From JBGTGG01 sp964398945 (GTDB lineage Bacteria > Bacteroidota > Bacteroidia > Cytophagales > Cyclobacteriaceae), in contig CAYNOT010000007.1 in the NCBI GenBank assembly GCA_964398945.1, positions 152,998 through 216,997 of the forward strand: a stretch of DNA of 64,000 nucleotides. The letters run 5' to 3'. This document shows, piece after piece, positions 8,211 through 17,307 of the stretch. The notes below the pieces were generated by a model. That model ran no database searches, was not told the DNA's origin, and saw only the letters and a program-made list of their open reading frames with translations. The position numbers and the translations under genes are program-made. Position 1 is the first letter of the stretch. Each line of letters starts with the position of its first letter.

Positions 8211-8722
8211 CACGTCATAGTATCGCGGTTATAATTTCATTTTTTGTATTCCTGTTTTTTCAGGTATTGGTGTTACAGCGCGTGGTGTTGTTCAATACAG
8301 CATTCTGCTTGCTGTACATCTCATTTTTGCTTTTGCTCCCCGTTGAAACCAATCGCCTTATTCTTTTGTTGGTTGGTTTTGGTTTTGGTTTTGGGGTGGA
8401 TCTTTTTTACGAAAGTATAGGGCTCCACATGTTCGCGTGTGTATTTATTATGTTTATTAGAAATTTTTGGTTGAACTCAATTACCCCGCAAGGTGGATAT
8501 GATGCCCACGCTATTCCCGCCTTGTCCCTCGGTGGACTGCAATGGTTTCTGGTCTACATCACCCCACTGGTATTTGTCCATCATGCCCTGTTGTTTTTTA
8601 TGGAGGCTGGTGGTTTCGGTTATTTTTGGTTTACACTTCTGAAAGTAATTTCCAGTACACTTTTTACGCTTGTGGCCATCGTAATGGTCCAGTATTTATT
8701 TCCACATCGGGTGCGCACATGA
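8207..8722 (+). CDS. mreD: Rod shape-determining protein MreD
   Basis: A 171-residue hydrophobic protein with about five predicted membrane helices, including a glycine/phenylalanine-rich segment LLLVGFGFGFGVDLFYESIG. Sequence conservation of MreD is low, but size, topology and its place between mreC and mrdA identify it. The start overlaps the mreC stop and its own stop overlaps the mrdA start (8719-8722), so the three proteins are likely translationally coupled. Confidence 0.9.
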   Translation: MTRHSIAVIISFFVFLFFQVLVLQRVVLFNTAFCLLYISFLLLLPVETNRLILLLVGFGFGFGVDLFYESIGLHMFACVFIMFIRNFWLNSITPQGGYDAHAIPALSLGGLQWFLVYITPLVFVHHALLFFMEAGGFGYFWFTLLKVISSTLFTLVAIVMVQYLFPHRVRT

Positions 8723-10548
8723 ACGAAGGCAGAGGAAGGATATTACAAGTTGTATTTGTGTTGGTGGGAATAGCCTTCCTTATAAAATTGTTTTTTGTTC
8801 AGGTTGCAGACAGTCGGTATGCTGATATGGCCGACAGCAATGCCATTTTACGAAAAATAGATTATCCCGTAAGGGGATTGATAAAAGACCGCAATGGCAA
8901 ACTACTCGTCTTCAATACACCCGAGTTCGATTTACAAGTGGTGTATCGCGAGATTGAGGATTTTGATTCTGCGCGTTTTTGTGAAGTCTTCTCGCTAACG
9001 CGCGAAGAACTCCGTCAAAAATTTGTCGAGCTAAAAAGCAAACGCGAATACTCACGTGTAAAACCAACCACTTTCCTTACCCAATTGTCCAATCGTGATT
9101 TTGCGAAAATCCAGGACAACATGGATAATTTTCCCGGGTTCTTCATCCAACCGCGTTCAACACGCGCGTATACATCTTCTGCACTGGCAAATTCCCTGGG
9201 TTATGTAAGTGAGATTTCGAAAAATAAATTGGATAGGGATACAACAAAAATCTATCGGCAAGGGGACTACATTGGGCAGAGTGGAATAGAATTGTATTAT
9301 GAAGAATATCTGCGTGGAACACGGGGGGTTCGTTTTGCACTTCGCAATGTTGATGGCATTGAAAAGGGGTCTTTTAAAGATGGCGAGTATGACATACGTT
9401 CAGTTCCCGGTCAGGATTTAATTACCACGATCGACATTGAGCTGCAAGAGTATGGCGAGATGTTGATGAAAAACAAATCGGGAAGTATCATCGCCATTGA
9501 ACCTTCTACTGGTGAAATCCTTTCCATGGTTTCCGGTCCCTCTTATGATCCAACCATGTTAACGGGGAAAAATTACAGTTCAAATTTCGTATTGATCAGC
9601 AGCGACACGAACAAACCGTTATTCAACAGGCCCTTGATGGCGCAGTACCGTCCGGGTTCCATTTTTAAAATTGCACAAGCAATGACCGCCCTGCAAGAAG
9701 GTGTTATTACCCCGGACACAAGGATACGGTGTATTAGAAAAGGCATGGCCGGTGGCCTCATTGGTTGCCATGGCGCACATTCGAACGAAGACTTGCAAGG
9801 TGCTATTACACATTCGTGCAACCCGTATTTCCATGGTGTGCTTAGGAGAATGTTAAACAAAGGTGTTTCCACCAATACCTTTGATGACACCCGCATCGGG
9901 CTTGCAGAGTGGAACAAGCACATCCGTAGTTTTGGTTTTGGTGCCCCCCTTGGCATTGACCTCCCGAATGAAAAAGGCGGCCTGGTTCCAAGTCCGGAAT
10001 ATTATGACCGTGCATACGGTGGCCGGCCGTGGAAGTTTTCGAATATTTATTCCATTGCTATTGGTGAAGGTGAGAATTTAGTGGTGCCGTTGCAAATGGC
10101 AAATTTTACAGCAATCATCGCCAATCGTGGTTATTATTTCATTCCCCACCTTGTGAAATCAATTGGTGAAAGCGGGAAGCCGTTGCCGGAGTATTTGGAG
10201 CGGCATTATACCACCATAGATTCTTCTTATTTTATGGTTGCTGTGAATGCGATGCAAGAAGTGGTTGAATCAGGAACAGGCCAGTTTCGTGCAAAACTAA
10301 AAGACATTATTGTGTGTGGCAAAACGGGAACGGTCCAGAATGACCCACTCCCCGACCATGCAGTCTTTATTGCATTCGCACCGCGGGACAATCCCAAGAT
10401 TGCCGTTTCTGTGTATGTTGAAGACGCAGGACAAGGAGCACGCGCAGCAGCATCCATTGCAAGTCTGATGATTGAAAAATATCTCCTGGGCGGAACGAAT
10501 CGTCCGCAGATAGAAGAGTATGTTTTACGTGGCAAGTTTTTGCATTGA
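8719..10548 (+). CDS. mrdA: Penicillin-binding protein 2 (elongation transpeptidase)
   Basis: A 609-residue class B PBP that crosslinks peptidoglycan in the elongasome with RodA. An N-terminal membrane anchor (VVFVLVGIAFLIKLFFVQV) precedes the dimerisation domain (RGLIKDRNGKLLVFNTPEFD). The transpeptidase motifs are SxxK with nucleophile Ser314 (GSIFKIAQ), Ser366-Cys-Asn (THSCNPYF) and Lys535-Thr-Gly (CGKTGTVQN). I chose the ATG at 8719, overlapping the mreD stop, because the extra 59 residues of the longer frame from 8542 are a shadow of mreD. The rodA start overlaps its stop. Confidence 0.96.
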   Translation: MNEGRGRILQVVFVLVGIAFLIKLFFVQVADSRYADMADSNAILRKIDYPVRGLIKDRNGKLLVFNTPEFDLQVVYREIEDFDSARFCEVFSLTREELRQKFVELKSKREYSRVKPTTFLTQLSNRDFAKIQDNMDNFPGFFIQPRSTRAYTSSALANSLGYVSEISKNKLDRDTTKIYRQGDYIGQSGIELYYEEYLRGTRGVRFALRNVDGIEKGSFKDGEYDIRSVPGQDLITTIDIELQEYGEMLMKNKSGSIIAIEPSTGEILSMVSGPSYDPTMLTGKNYSSNFVLISSDTNKPLFNRPLMAQYRPGSIFKIAQAMTALQEGVITPDTRIRCIRKGMAGGLIGCHGAHSNEDLQGAITHSCNPYFHGVLRRMLNKGVSTNTFDDTRIGLAEWNKHIRSFGFGAPLGIDLPNEKGGLVPSPEYYDRAYGGRPWKFSNIYSIAIGEGENLVVPLQMANFTAIIANRGYYFIPHLVKSIGESGKPLPEYLERHYTTIDSSYFMVAVNAMQEVVESGTGQFRAKLKDIIVCGKTGTVQNDPLPDHAVFIAFAPRDNPKIAVSVYVEDAGQGARAAASIASLMIEKYLLGGTNRPQIEEYVLRGKFLH

Positions 10549-11819
10549 GAGCTGACAACGCCATATCGAACAAAATGGATTGGGTGACAGTTGCCATTTA
10601 CCTGGCGCTTGTTTTTTTGGGCTGGTTGAATATCTATGCCGTTACCTATGATGCGGAAGCCAACCAATCTATTTTTAGTTTGTCGCTAAACTCGGGAAGG
10701 CAATTGATTTTTATCATTGCTTCTATCGTGATTATTGTTGCCATCCTGATTATCGATATGCGGTTTTATGAAACCTTTGCCTATGTAATCTATGGTGCCT
10801 TGATGTTGGTGATGTTGCTCATTCCCTTTATCGGGAAAGAAGTTGGTGGGAACAAAGCCTGGATTGGTATTGGATCGTTTGGCGGGCAGCCATCCGAGTT
10901 TGCCAAGTTTGCTACCGCGTTGGTGGTTGCAAAAATAATTTCGCAGGTGGGCTTCAAACTTGACAACCTAAAAAATCAAGCGATTGTCTTTGGTGTCATT
11001 GCCATTCCGATGGTCCTGACACTTTTACAAAAAGATACGGGCACTGCATTGGTTTTCACGGTTTTTACACTTGTATTCTTTCGGGAAGGGATGTCCCCCT
11101 TTTTAATTATTGTGGCCATTGCTGCGGCTATTATTTCTATCCTAACGTTGGTTGTTGAAAATCAACTTTATCTACACGGTGGCATTTTAGCCCTCCTGAT
11201 CATTGCGATCGTGGCGGGGAAGAAAAAATTCAAACGAATTGCTGTACTGGTTGTAGGTGCTTTTCTGGTGATGGCGGTAATTGAAAGTGTTGACTATGTG
11301 GTGAACAATGTGTTGGCACCCCACCAACAAAGCCGGATAAAAGTTTTGGTGAACCCGGATTCTGATCCGCTGGGTGCGGGATGGAATGTGACACAATCCA
11401 AAATCGCGATTGGCAGCGGAGGGTTTTCAGGTAAAGGTTTTTTGAAAGGAACACAAACCAAGTTTGATTTTGTGCCTGAGCAAAGTACTGATTTTATATT
11501 CTGCACAATTGGCGAAGAACACGGATGGCTGGGCAGTATGTTGGTAGTGACATTGTTTATTGCATTGATGTTGCGCGTTGTGTATCTGGCCGAACGACAG
11601 AAGAGCAGGTTTGCACGGGTGTATGGTTATAGTGTAGCGTGTATTTTCTTTTTTCACTTTGCGGTGAATATCGGTATGACCATCGGGCTTTTTCCGGTAA
11701 TCGGCATTCCGTTGCCTTTCTTGAGTTATGGTGGTTCTTCCTTATGGGGATTTACAATTCTCCTTTTTATCCTGCTGAAGTTGGATTCGCATAGGATGCA
11801 GGTGCTGGAACGGAATTGA
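10545..11819 (+). CDS. rodA: SEDS peptidoglycan polymerase RodA
   Basis: A 424-residue polytopic membrane protein of the SEDS family, the glycosyltransferase partner of PBP2. SEDS hallmarks are FVPEQSTDFIFCTIGEEHGW and GIPLPFLSYGGSSLWG. The preferred start is a TTG at 10545 whose frame overlaps the mrdA stop (10546-10548); an ATG at 10575 (MDWVTVAIYL) is an alternative that would shorten the cytoplasmic tail by ten residues. It is the last gene of the rod-shape operon. Confidence 0.95.
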   Translation: MRADNAISNKMDWVTVAIYLALVFLGWLNIYAVTYDAEANQSIFSLSLNSGRQLIFIIASIVIIVAILIIDMRFYETFAYVIYGALMLVMLLIPFIGKEVGGNKAWIGIGSFGGQPSEFAKFATALVVAKIISQVGFKLDNLKNQAIVFGVIAIPMVLTLLQKDTGTALVFTVFTLVFFREGMSPFLIIVAIAAAIISILTLVVENQLYLHGGILALLIIAIVAGKKKFKRIAVLVVGAFLVMAVIESVDYVVNNVLAPHQQSRIKVLVNPDSDPLGAGWNVTQSKIAIGSGGFSGKGFLKGTQTKFDFVPEQSTDFIFCTIGEEHGWLGSMLVVTLFIALMLRVVYLAERQKSRFARVYGYSVACIFFFHFAVNIGMTIGLFPVIGIPLPFLSYGGSSLWGFTILLFILLKLDSHRMQVLERN

Positions 11820-11886
11820 TTTGGTGGTTTGCTGATTAGTTGATTTGAGGATGTGAGGATTTGCTGATTGCTATAATTCAACAAAA
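11820..11886 (+). repeat. AT-rich repeat, left flank of a lipoprotein gene
   Basis: The sequence tttgctgattagttgatttg and its variants resemble the inverse of the spacer at 12232-12303 (cagcaaatcaactaattatc). Together they flank the lipoprotein gene at 11887-12231 in inverted orientation. It belongs to the same loose family as 4474-4633. Confidence 0.4.
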
Positions 11887-12231
11887 CTATTCTTCCCTAG
11901 CTGATACAATGGCGATTCCAGGATAATTAATTCCCATTGTATTACAAACTCTAAAATCCTTTGCACCTAATGCATCAAACCTTATTATCAATTTTTTTCC
12001 AATCTCGTTAAGTGAATTGTCAAGGCGATAAGCATTGAATACCACTGATTCATAAGAAGTTTTTTCTTTAACCTTTTCTTCTTTTTCTAAAAATTGGATT
12101 AGTGGTAGGCGACAAGCAAAGTCAGAGGTACTTACAATAATAACAGCAAACTCCTCCTCAGGTGTTATTTCTTCATCTCGACATGAGATGGATAAGATTA
12201 ACAAGAGCACAATTATGATGTTTTTATCCAT
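11887..12231 (-). CDS. Small predicted lipoprotein of unknown function
   Basis: A 114-residue protein starting MDKNIIIVLLLILSISC, with a lipobox LSISC placing the lipidated Cys at residue 17. The rest is charged (EEITPEEEFAV) with two further Cys (ACRLPL, FRVCNTMG) that could form a disulfide. I do not recognise a family. The ATG at 12231 was chosen over an upstream start at 12246 because it gives a normal short signal peptide. The gene is isolated between two AT-rich inverted repeats and points against rodA. Confidence 0.65.
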   Translation of the reverse strand: MDKNIIIVLLLILSISCRDEEITPEEEFAVIIVSTSDFACRLPLIQFLEKEEKVKEKTSYESVVFNAYRLDNSLNEIGKKLIIRFDALGAKDFRVCNTMGINYPGIAIVSAREE

Positions 12232-12303
12232 GTACCTTACACACACGTTTTTCTAAAAGGGTTTGTTCATGCACAACAGCAAATCAACTAATTATCAAAT
12301 CCC
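12232..12303 (+). repeat. AT-rich repeat, right flank of a lipoprotein gene
   Basis: Contains cagcaaatcaactaattatc, the approximate inverse of the sequence at 11835-11860 on the other side of the lipoprotein gene. No gene is seen. It also must contain the promoter region of the lipoprotein gene. Confidence 0.35.
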
Positions 12304-13338
12304 CTAATTAAATCTTTTCTCCAATATCTCCATAAACTCATGGAACTCTTCGCTTTCGCGGTCCCACTCTTCGTGGTTGCTTTCCAAATAGCGCAAGGCG
12401 CCTGTTAAATTATCTTGCCTATCGAGGTCATCAATGGCTTTGCTGAACAATTCGAAGTCACCATGGAAGAGGACTTTTGTGAACATAAATTTCTGATTGA
12501 TGGAGAGGCTTCCTTTTATATTGGTAATCTTCTGAAACCCATCCACCAAGGTTTGGCGCTGGGTTGATTTTAATTGCAGTGAATCGTTGATGGATTCCCT
12601 TGGTCTCTCAAAAGATGTATGGATGGTGGTTCTTGTTTCTTCTTTTATCGCTACCACGATTCTTGGTTCTTCCTTCTGGGGCGGGGCTTCTTTTGTAAGT
12701 TCTTTCTGTGGGTAAAATTGTTCAACGGTAAGGGGTTTGACCGCTGCAAACTTTTCGATATAGTTGTCGATATCCTCAGGTGTAAAGTTTACCTCTTCCA
12801 ATATTTGATCGAGCAAACTAAAGGCTTCGTTTCCAGAAACGGATAGTGTGGGGTTTGTTTCAAGTTTTTGATACAGTTTCTCCAGTGGCGACCGGTTGAT
12901 CTTGATGTACTTCAAAATTTCTTTGAATTCACTCCGATCAAGGACGCCATCGCGGTCACCGGCAATCAGGTAGCTAAAGAAATCGTACGGATCCAGGATC
13001 AGCAACATGGTTTGTCGTACAGCTTTGCTGAGCAGCGGAGCAAGATGATCGCGGTCTACCGAAATATGGTTGGAAAGTGTGCTCATTAAATCCTCCAACG
13101 ATTCTTTTACGGGGGCGGCCTCATAATCAAAATACGGACTTTTTATTTTTTCATTTTCTTCCCGCCAGGCGCCAAACAATTCGAGTAGGATAAAATGGTT
13201 GATCTGCTGAATTCCGCAAAGGGTCAATAAATCTTTTCCGGTTGCCCGTTGCCTGTTCCCGAAAAAGGAATCAAGGACTTTCCCCGAATAGGCTTCACTA
13301 TAATCTTCAATCGCTTTCAAACTGATTTTTTCATCCAT
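12304..13338 (-). CDS. Conserved hypothetical protein, 344 residues
   Basis: A soluble, acidic, largely helical protein (MDEKISLKAIEDYSEAYSGK at the start) without signal peptide or membrane segment. The N-terminal half (GKDLLTLCGIQQINHFILLE and DPYDFFSYLI) is hydrophobic helical; a proline- and glutamate-rich linker (KEAPPQKEEPRIVV) separates it from a C-terminal part with RQTLVDGFQKITNIKGSLSI and NQKFMFTKVLFHGDFELFSK. I know no named family. The layout of two globular parts with a linker suggests a scaffold or regulatory protein, which is inference only. Divergent from the ferredoxin gene. Confidence 0.7.
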   Translation of the reverse strand: MDEKISLKAIEDYSEAYSGKVLDSFFGNRQRATGKDLLTLCGIQQINHFILLELFGAWREENEKIKSPYFDYEAAPVKESLEDLMSTLSNHISVDRDHLAPLLSKAVRQTMLLILDPYDFFSYLIAGDRDGVLDRSEFKEILKYIKINRSPLEKLYQKLETNPTLSVSGNEAFSLLDQILEEVNFTPEDIDNYIEKFAAVKPLTVEQFYPQKELTKEAPPQKEEPRIVVAIKEETRTTIHTSFERPRESINDSLQLKSTQRQTLVDGFQKITNIKGSLSINQKFMFTKVLFHGDFELFSKAIDDLDRQDNLTGALRYLESNHEEWDRESEEFHEFMEILEKRFN

Positions 13339-13426
13339 GGCGCTCCGAATCGATAAAATGTCTGTTATTTGTGAGGTATAAATTTAATAGTTATTACGAT
13401 TGCATAACGCATCTTCGCGTTGTTTG

Positions 13427-13756
13427 ATGCCTGGAATGAAGATAAAAATAGAAAATCTTGCCAATCGGGAAATTGAGGTTGACGATCAATCAAAACCCCT
13501 TTTAAGACACCTCCATGCCCACCACATCGACTGGCTGCATGCATGTGGGGCGAAGGGGAGATGCACCACCTGTAAGGTCATTGTTGTTAAAGGTTCGGAA
13601 ATGCTTTCAGCACCTTCTAAAGTCGAGGAAAAGTACGTTCAGACTGGTGGATTAAAAACCGGTGAACGCCTTGCATGTCAGGTTTTGGTAGGGGGCAACA
13701 TTGTGATCCGGGTTCCCGAAGAAGGGAAACTTCCGCATATCACATATTCCGGGTAG
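13427..13756 (+). CDS. 2Fe-2S ferredoxin
   Basis: A 109-residue plant/adrenodoxin-type 2Fe-2S ferredoxin carrying one electron. The cluster ligands are the Cys residues in HACGAKGRCTTCKV (spacing CX5CX2C) with the fourth in RLACQVLV. The C-terminal VRVPEEG-like strand is typical. The ATG at 13427 or the one at 13436 (MKIKIENL) is the likely start; an upstream TTG at 13400 adds residues that do not resemble the family. Redox partner is unknown. It precedes tdk by about 60 bases. Confidence 0.88.
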   Translation: MPGMKIKIENLANREIEVDDQSKPLLRHLHAHHIDWLHACGAKGRCTTCKVIVVKGSEMLSAPSKVEEKYVQTGGLKTGERLACQVLVGGNIVIRVPEEGKLPHITYSG

Positions 13757-13817
13757 AGATGCGCAATTGCATATCGCTACCCGTTGGTGGTCTTCCTATT
13801 ACCCACTATTTTGCACC

Positions 13818-14420
13818 ATGTTTATAGAACCACATTTGGGGGGCAAGCAGTCAAAAGGCCGGAGCGGCTGGATTGAGGTTGTCTGTGGTTGCATGTTTTC
13901 CGGAAAAACCGAGGAACTCATCAGAAGGCTCAACCGCGCGTTGATTGCGAAACAGAAAGTTGAAATTTTTAAACCTGTTGTTGATAGCCGGTACCACAAA
14001 GAAAATATTGTTTCGCACAACGAAAATTCAATCCGCTCTACACCAGTCCAGTTTGCCAACGACATTGTTTTATTGTCGGGCGATTGTGATGTAGTGGGTA
14101 TTGATGAAGCACAATTTTTTGATCGCGACATTGTGGAGGTTTGCAACCACCTCGCCAATAACGGAAAGCGCGTGATCGTGGCGGGCTTGGACATGGATTT
14201 TGAAGGCAAGCCCTTCGGCCCAATGCCTTACCTGATGGCGGTTGCAGAATTTGTTACAAAAGTCCATGCGATCTGTGCACAAACCGGGGAACTGGGTTCG
14301 TTTTCATTCCGGCTATCAGAAAACAAAAACCAGGTTGAACTTGGTGAGAAAGACCGGTATGAAGCCCGAAGTAGGAAATCGTTTTATGAAGGAATGCAGA
14401 AAGGGAAGACGGATGAGTAG
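13818..14420 (+). CDS. tdk: Thymidine kinase (type II)
   Basis: A 200-residue enzyme phosphorylating thymidine to dTMP for salvage. The P-loop GCMFSGKT begins at Gly24 and the catalytic Glu97 lies in DEAQFFD. The lasso region is AICAQTGELGSFSFRLSENK followed by YEARSRKSFYEG: only one of the four Cys/His ligands found in zinc-containing TK1 enzymes remains, so the structural zinc is probably absent. I chose the ATG at 13818 (MFIEPHLGG); the longer frame begins in the untranslated leader. Its stop overlaps the porZ start by 8 bases. Confidence 0.93.
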   Translation: MFIEPHLGGKQSKGRSGWIEVVCGCMFSGKTEELIRRLNRALIAKQKVEIFKPVVDSRYHKENIVSHNENSIRSTPVQFANDIVLLSGDCDVVGIDEAQFFDRDIVEVCNHLANNGKRVIVAGLDMDFEGKPFGPMPYLMAVAEFVTKVHAICAQTGELGSFSFRLSENKNQVELGEKDRYEARSRKSFYEGMQKGKTDE

Positions 14421-16632
14421 TGTTCTATTTCGATGGGTAGTGGTTTCTATAGGTTTGTGCTCTTTTCAGATTGCACACGCACAGGAAAACATACCGCTCG
14501 GTACATGGCGTATGCATATCTCCTTTAATGAAGTGCATACCATTGCTTTCAACAACGAGCATGTTTTTGCTGCCACCGAAAATGGAATTATGGTATTGGA
14601 TAAAGAAGAAGGTTCCGTTACGGTGTACTCGAAACTTAATGGATTAAGCAGTGCAGGAATCACTTCTATCAATTATGATAACACAACAAACCAGTTGTTG
14701 GTCGGTTATGAAGATGGGGATTTAGATATTTTAAAAAACGGTACGCTTACCAATTTTAATGGTTTAAAAAACATTGCTGTTACCGGATCAAAAGCTATTC
14801 ATCACATTGCGTTTAAAAATAGCATGGCCTATTTCTCAATGGATTATGGTGTTGTGGTTTTTGACCTGGCCCGTGTGGACATAAAAGAAACCTGGCGCGA
14901 TTTAGGCGCAACAGGCAATCAACTCAAGATCAACCAAAGTACTTTTTTGGGCGATAGTATTTTTCTGGCAACTGCAAATGGTGTTTTGGGTGGAAACCTG
15001 AATGATAATTTACTGGATTATAACAATTGGAAAAGGTTTGTTGAAGATGATTTCAATGGGAACATTTCAGTGGTCACTACTTTCAATACTAAAATTTTTG
15101 CTGGCATTGATAATTCCGGGGTTCATTCTTATACAAATGGGACCTGGACACTTGAGCCTTACCTTCAGGGCGATACATTTTCTTTTCTGTCGGCTGCTGC
15201 CAACTTGATAGCCACTTCTTCAGGTGGTGTTTCAAAAGTAAATAATGACAATATTTTATCGAACGTTTCTGATCCATTGATTTCAGATCCGTTGGTGGCG
15301 ATGGAAGATGGCACAACGTTTTGGATTGGTGACCATGAAAATGGATTGGTTGGAAATCCAACGGGAGGTTTCGAAAAATTCCTTGGCAATGGCCCTTCCG
15401 GTAATTATACATGGCAATTGCGATTTGATGGATCATCGATGCAGGTGGTGTCAGGCGGCTACACTGGTGGCTTCCTTCCATTGAATAGAGCAGGAAGGAA
15501 AGATGTTTTCTCTAAAGGACGTTGGGAAAACGAAATATTGCCACTGCTTGATTTAACAGACATTAGCTTTAACGGAACCCGAACGTATACATCGTCTTTT
15601 GGCTATGGGGTGTTGCGGCAAGATGGCCCTTCTTCTATTCTTTATGATGAGACAAACAGCCCGCTTGAAAATATTTCCCCGGGACGAAATGTATATATTA
15701 CTTCCCTGGCCTCTTCTTCCGATGGCGTGTGGATTGCAAACTATCTTGCCACCAATACCTATCATCTTCTAAAACCTGATAACTCGTGGGAATCATTTTC
15801 TTTTAGTGGAGGGGTGAGTAGATATCCCACTTCAATAGAGCTGGATGTTAATGGCAGTATTTGGGCGCCCCAAAGCCAAAGCAATGGCGGGGGCATATTT
15901 GTTTTTAACAAACGGGAAAACAAGCAAACATACTTAACAGAACAAGCGAATATTGGGGGTTTGCCCAACAGAAATGTAAATGCCATTGCCATGGACCGGG
16001 ATGGTGCAGTTTGGACAGGAACGAATGAGGGTGTTGCTTACTTTGCTAATCCCTATTCAATATTTTCAACCACGGTAAATGCGATCAGGCCAATTTTTGA
16101 AAACCGGTACCTGCTTCAAGACCAAAAAATAACCGCCATAGCAGTAGATGGGGGAAATCGAAAATGGATCGGTACAGAAAATGGGGTTTGGTTGTTCAAT
16201 CCAACAGGCGAAGAATTGGTTTATAATTTTAATACAGAAAATAGTCCGCTGCTATCGAACAAAATTGTAGACATAGAAATTGATGGGATTACGGGGGAAG
16301 TATTTTTTGCCACCGATAAAGGAATTGTTTCTTTCCGATCGGATGCTACTTCGGGAAATTTTTCTTTTGATGCAGTTAAAATTTTTCCCAACCCGGTCAC
16401 TCCCGATTTCAATGGCACCGTGGCGATCAGTGGTTTGATCACCGATGCTATTGTGAAAATCACCGATGTGAGCGGCAAGTTGGTTTGGCAATCGCGGGCA
16501 GAAGGCGGCACCGCTACCTGGGGCGTACGCGATTACACTGGTAAACGTGTTTCCACCGGAGTGTATTTGGTTTTTGCTTCTACTGAAGATGGAAGTAATC
16601 GGGTGGTGGGCAAGTTGGCGGTCATTAATTAA
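14413..16632 (+). CDS. porZ: Type IX secretion system accessory protein PorZ
   Basis: A 739-residue secreted protein. The signal peptide (about residues 1-23, ending IAHA) is followed by PLGTWRMHISFNEVHTIAF and repeated two-component-regulator-type propeller blades (NHVFAATENGI-like, WIGTENGVWLF, AVWTGTNEGVAYF). From about residue 654 there is a T9SS C-terminal sorting domain: VKIFPNPVTPDFNGTV, IVKITDVSGKLVWQ, STGVYLVF. PorZ is part of the attachment complex that helps the PorU sortase link cargo to A-LPS in Porphyromonas. Start at 14413, inside the tdk end. Neighbour recO is 2 bases downstream. Confidence 0.88.
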   Translation: MSSVLFRWVVVSIGLCSFQIAHAQENIPLGTWRMHISFNEVHTIAFNNEHVFAATENGIMVLDKEEGSVTVYSKLNGLSSAGITSINYDNTTNQLLVGYEDGDLDILKNGTLTNFNGLKNIAVTGSKAIHHIAFKNSMAYFSMDYGVVVFDLARVDIKETWRDLGATGNQLKINQSTFLGDSIFLATANGVLGGNLNDNLLDYNNWKRFVEDDFNGNISVVTTFNTKIFAGIDNSGVHSYTNGTWTLEPYLQGDTFSFLSAAANLIATSSGGVSKVNNDNILSNVSDPLISDPLVAMEDGTTFWIGDHENGLVGNPTGGFEKFLGNGPSGNYTWQLRFDGSSMQVVSGGYTGGFLPLNRAGRKDVFSKGRWENEILPLLDLTDISFNGTRTYTSSFGYGVLRQDGPSSILYDETNSPLENISPGRNVYITSLASSSDGVWIANYLATNTYHLLKPDNSWESFSFSGGVSRYPTSIELDVNGSIWAPQSQSNGGGIFVFNKRENKQTYLTEQANIGGLPNRNVNAIAMDRDGAVWTGTNEGVAYFANPYSIFSTTVNAIRPIFENRYLLQDQKITAIAVDGGNRKWIGTENGVWLFNPTGEELVYNFNTENSPLLSNKIVDIEIDGITGEVFFATDKGIVSFRSDATSGNFSFDAVKIFPNPVTPDFNGTVAISGLITDAIVKITDVSGKLVWQSRAEGGTATWGVRDYTGKRVSTGVYLVFASTEDGSNRVVGKLAVIN

Positions 16633-16634
16633 CC

Positions 16635-17306
16635 ATGCTGTACAAAACCAGGGGCATTGTTTTTAGGTTTACAAAATATGGAGAGACCTCTATTATCGTC
16701 AATATTTTCACCGAAAGTTTTGGCTTGCAAAGCTACATTGTAAATGGCGTGCGCAGCAAAACCGCTAAAAACAAAATTGCGTTGTTCCAACCACTTACAT
16801 TGCTGGAGTTGGTTGTCTACAATAAAGAGAATGCCAACATCAAGCGAATAAAAGAATTGAAATGCGTCCACCCCTTTCAGTCACTTTCCTCCGATATAAA
16901 AAAATCTACCATCGGGATGTTCATGATTGAAATAATGAACAAAACAATAAAAGAAGAAAGCCACACCGGTGATTTTTTTTCTTTTCTATTCAACAGCATC
17001 CAAACGCTGGATTTATTGGAAGGAGGTGCTGAAAATTTTCATTTGATTTTCTTGCTAAAGCTTTCGCGTTATTTGGGTTTCGGGGCACATAGTATTTCGG
17101 AAGTATTGGGACACAGAATGATTGGCGATGACGAGGAAAAACTATTGGCCATCCTGCTAACACTGAACCTTCAGGAAACCGTGAAGATGACAGGCGTGCA
17201 ACGCAAAAATTTATTGGAAATTATCCTGCTTTTCTACGCAGACCACCTCGATTACTTGGGTGAGATCCGCTCGATCCCAATACTCCGCGAAGTGTTGGAC
17301 AATTAA
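16635..17306 (+). CDS. recO: DNA repair protein RecO
   Basis: A 223-residue protein of the RecFOR pathway that loads RecA on SSB-coated gaps. The N-terminal OB fold begins MLYKTRGIVFRFTKYGETSI, with the typical GETS(I/L)I motif and the GVRS segment (YIVNGVRSKTAKNKIALFQP). The rest is helical, as in RecO. No Cys4 zinc motif is visible, common for Bacteroidota RecO. It starts 2 bases after porZ and ends 1 base before the convergent DUF5686 gene. Confidence 0.92.
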   Translation: MLYKTRGIVFRFTKYGETSIIVNIFTESFGLQSYIVNGVRSKTAKNKIALFQPLTLLELVVYNKENANIKRIKELKCVHPFQSLSSDIKKSTIGMFMIEIMNKTIKEESHTGDFFSFLFNSIQTLDLLEGGAENFHLIFLLKLSRYLGFGAHSISEVLGHRMIGDDEEKLLAILLTLNLQETVKMTGVQRKNLLEIILLFYADHLDYLGEIRSIPILREVLDN

Positions 17307-17307
17307 C

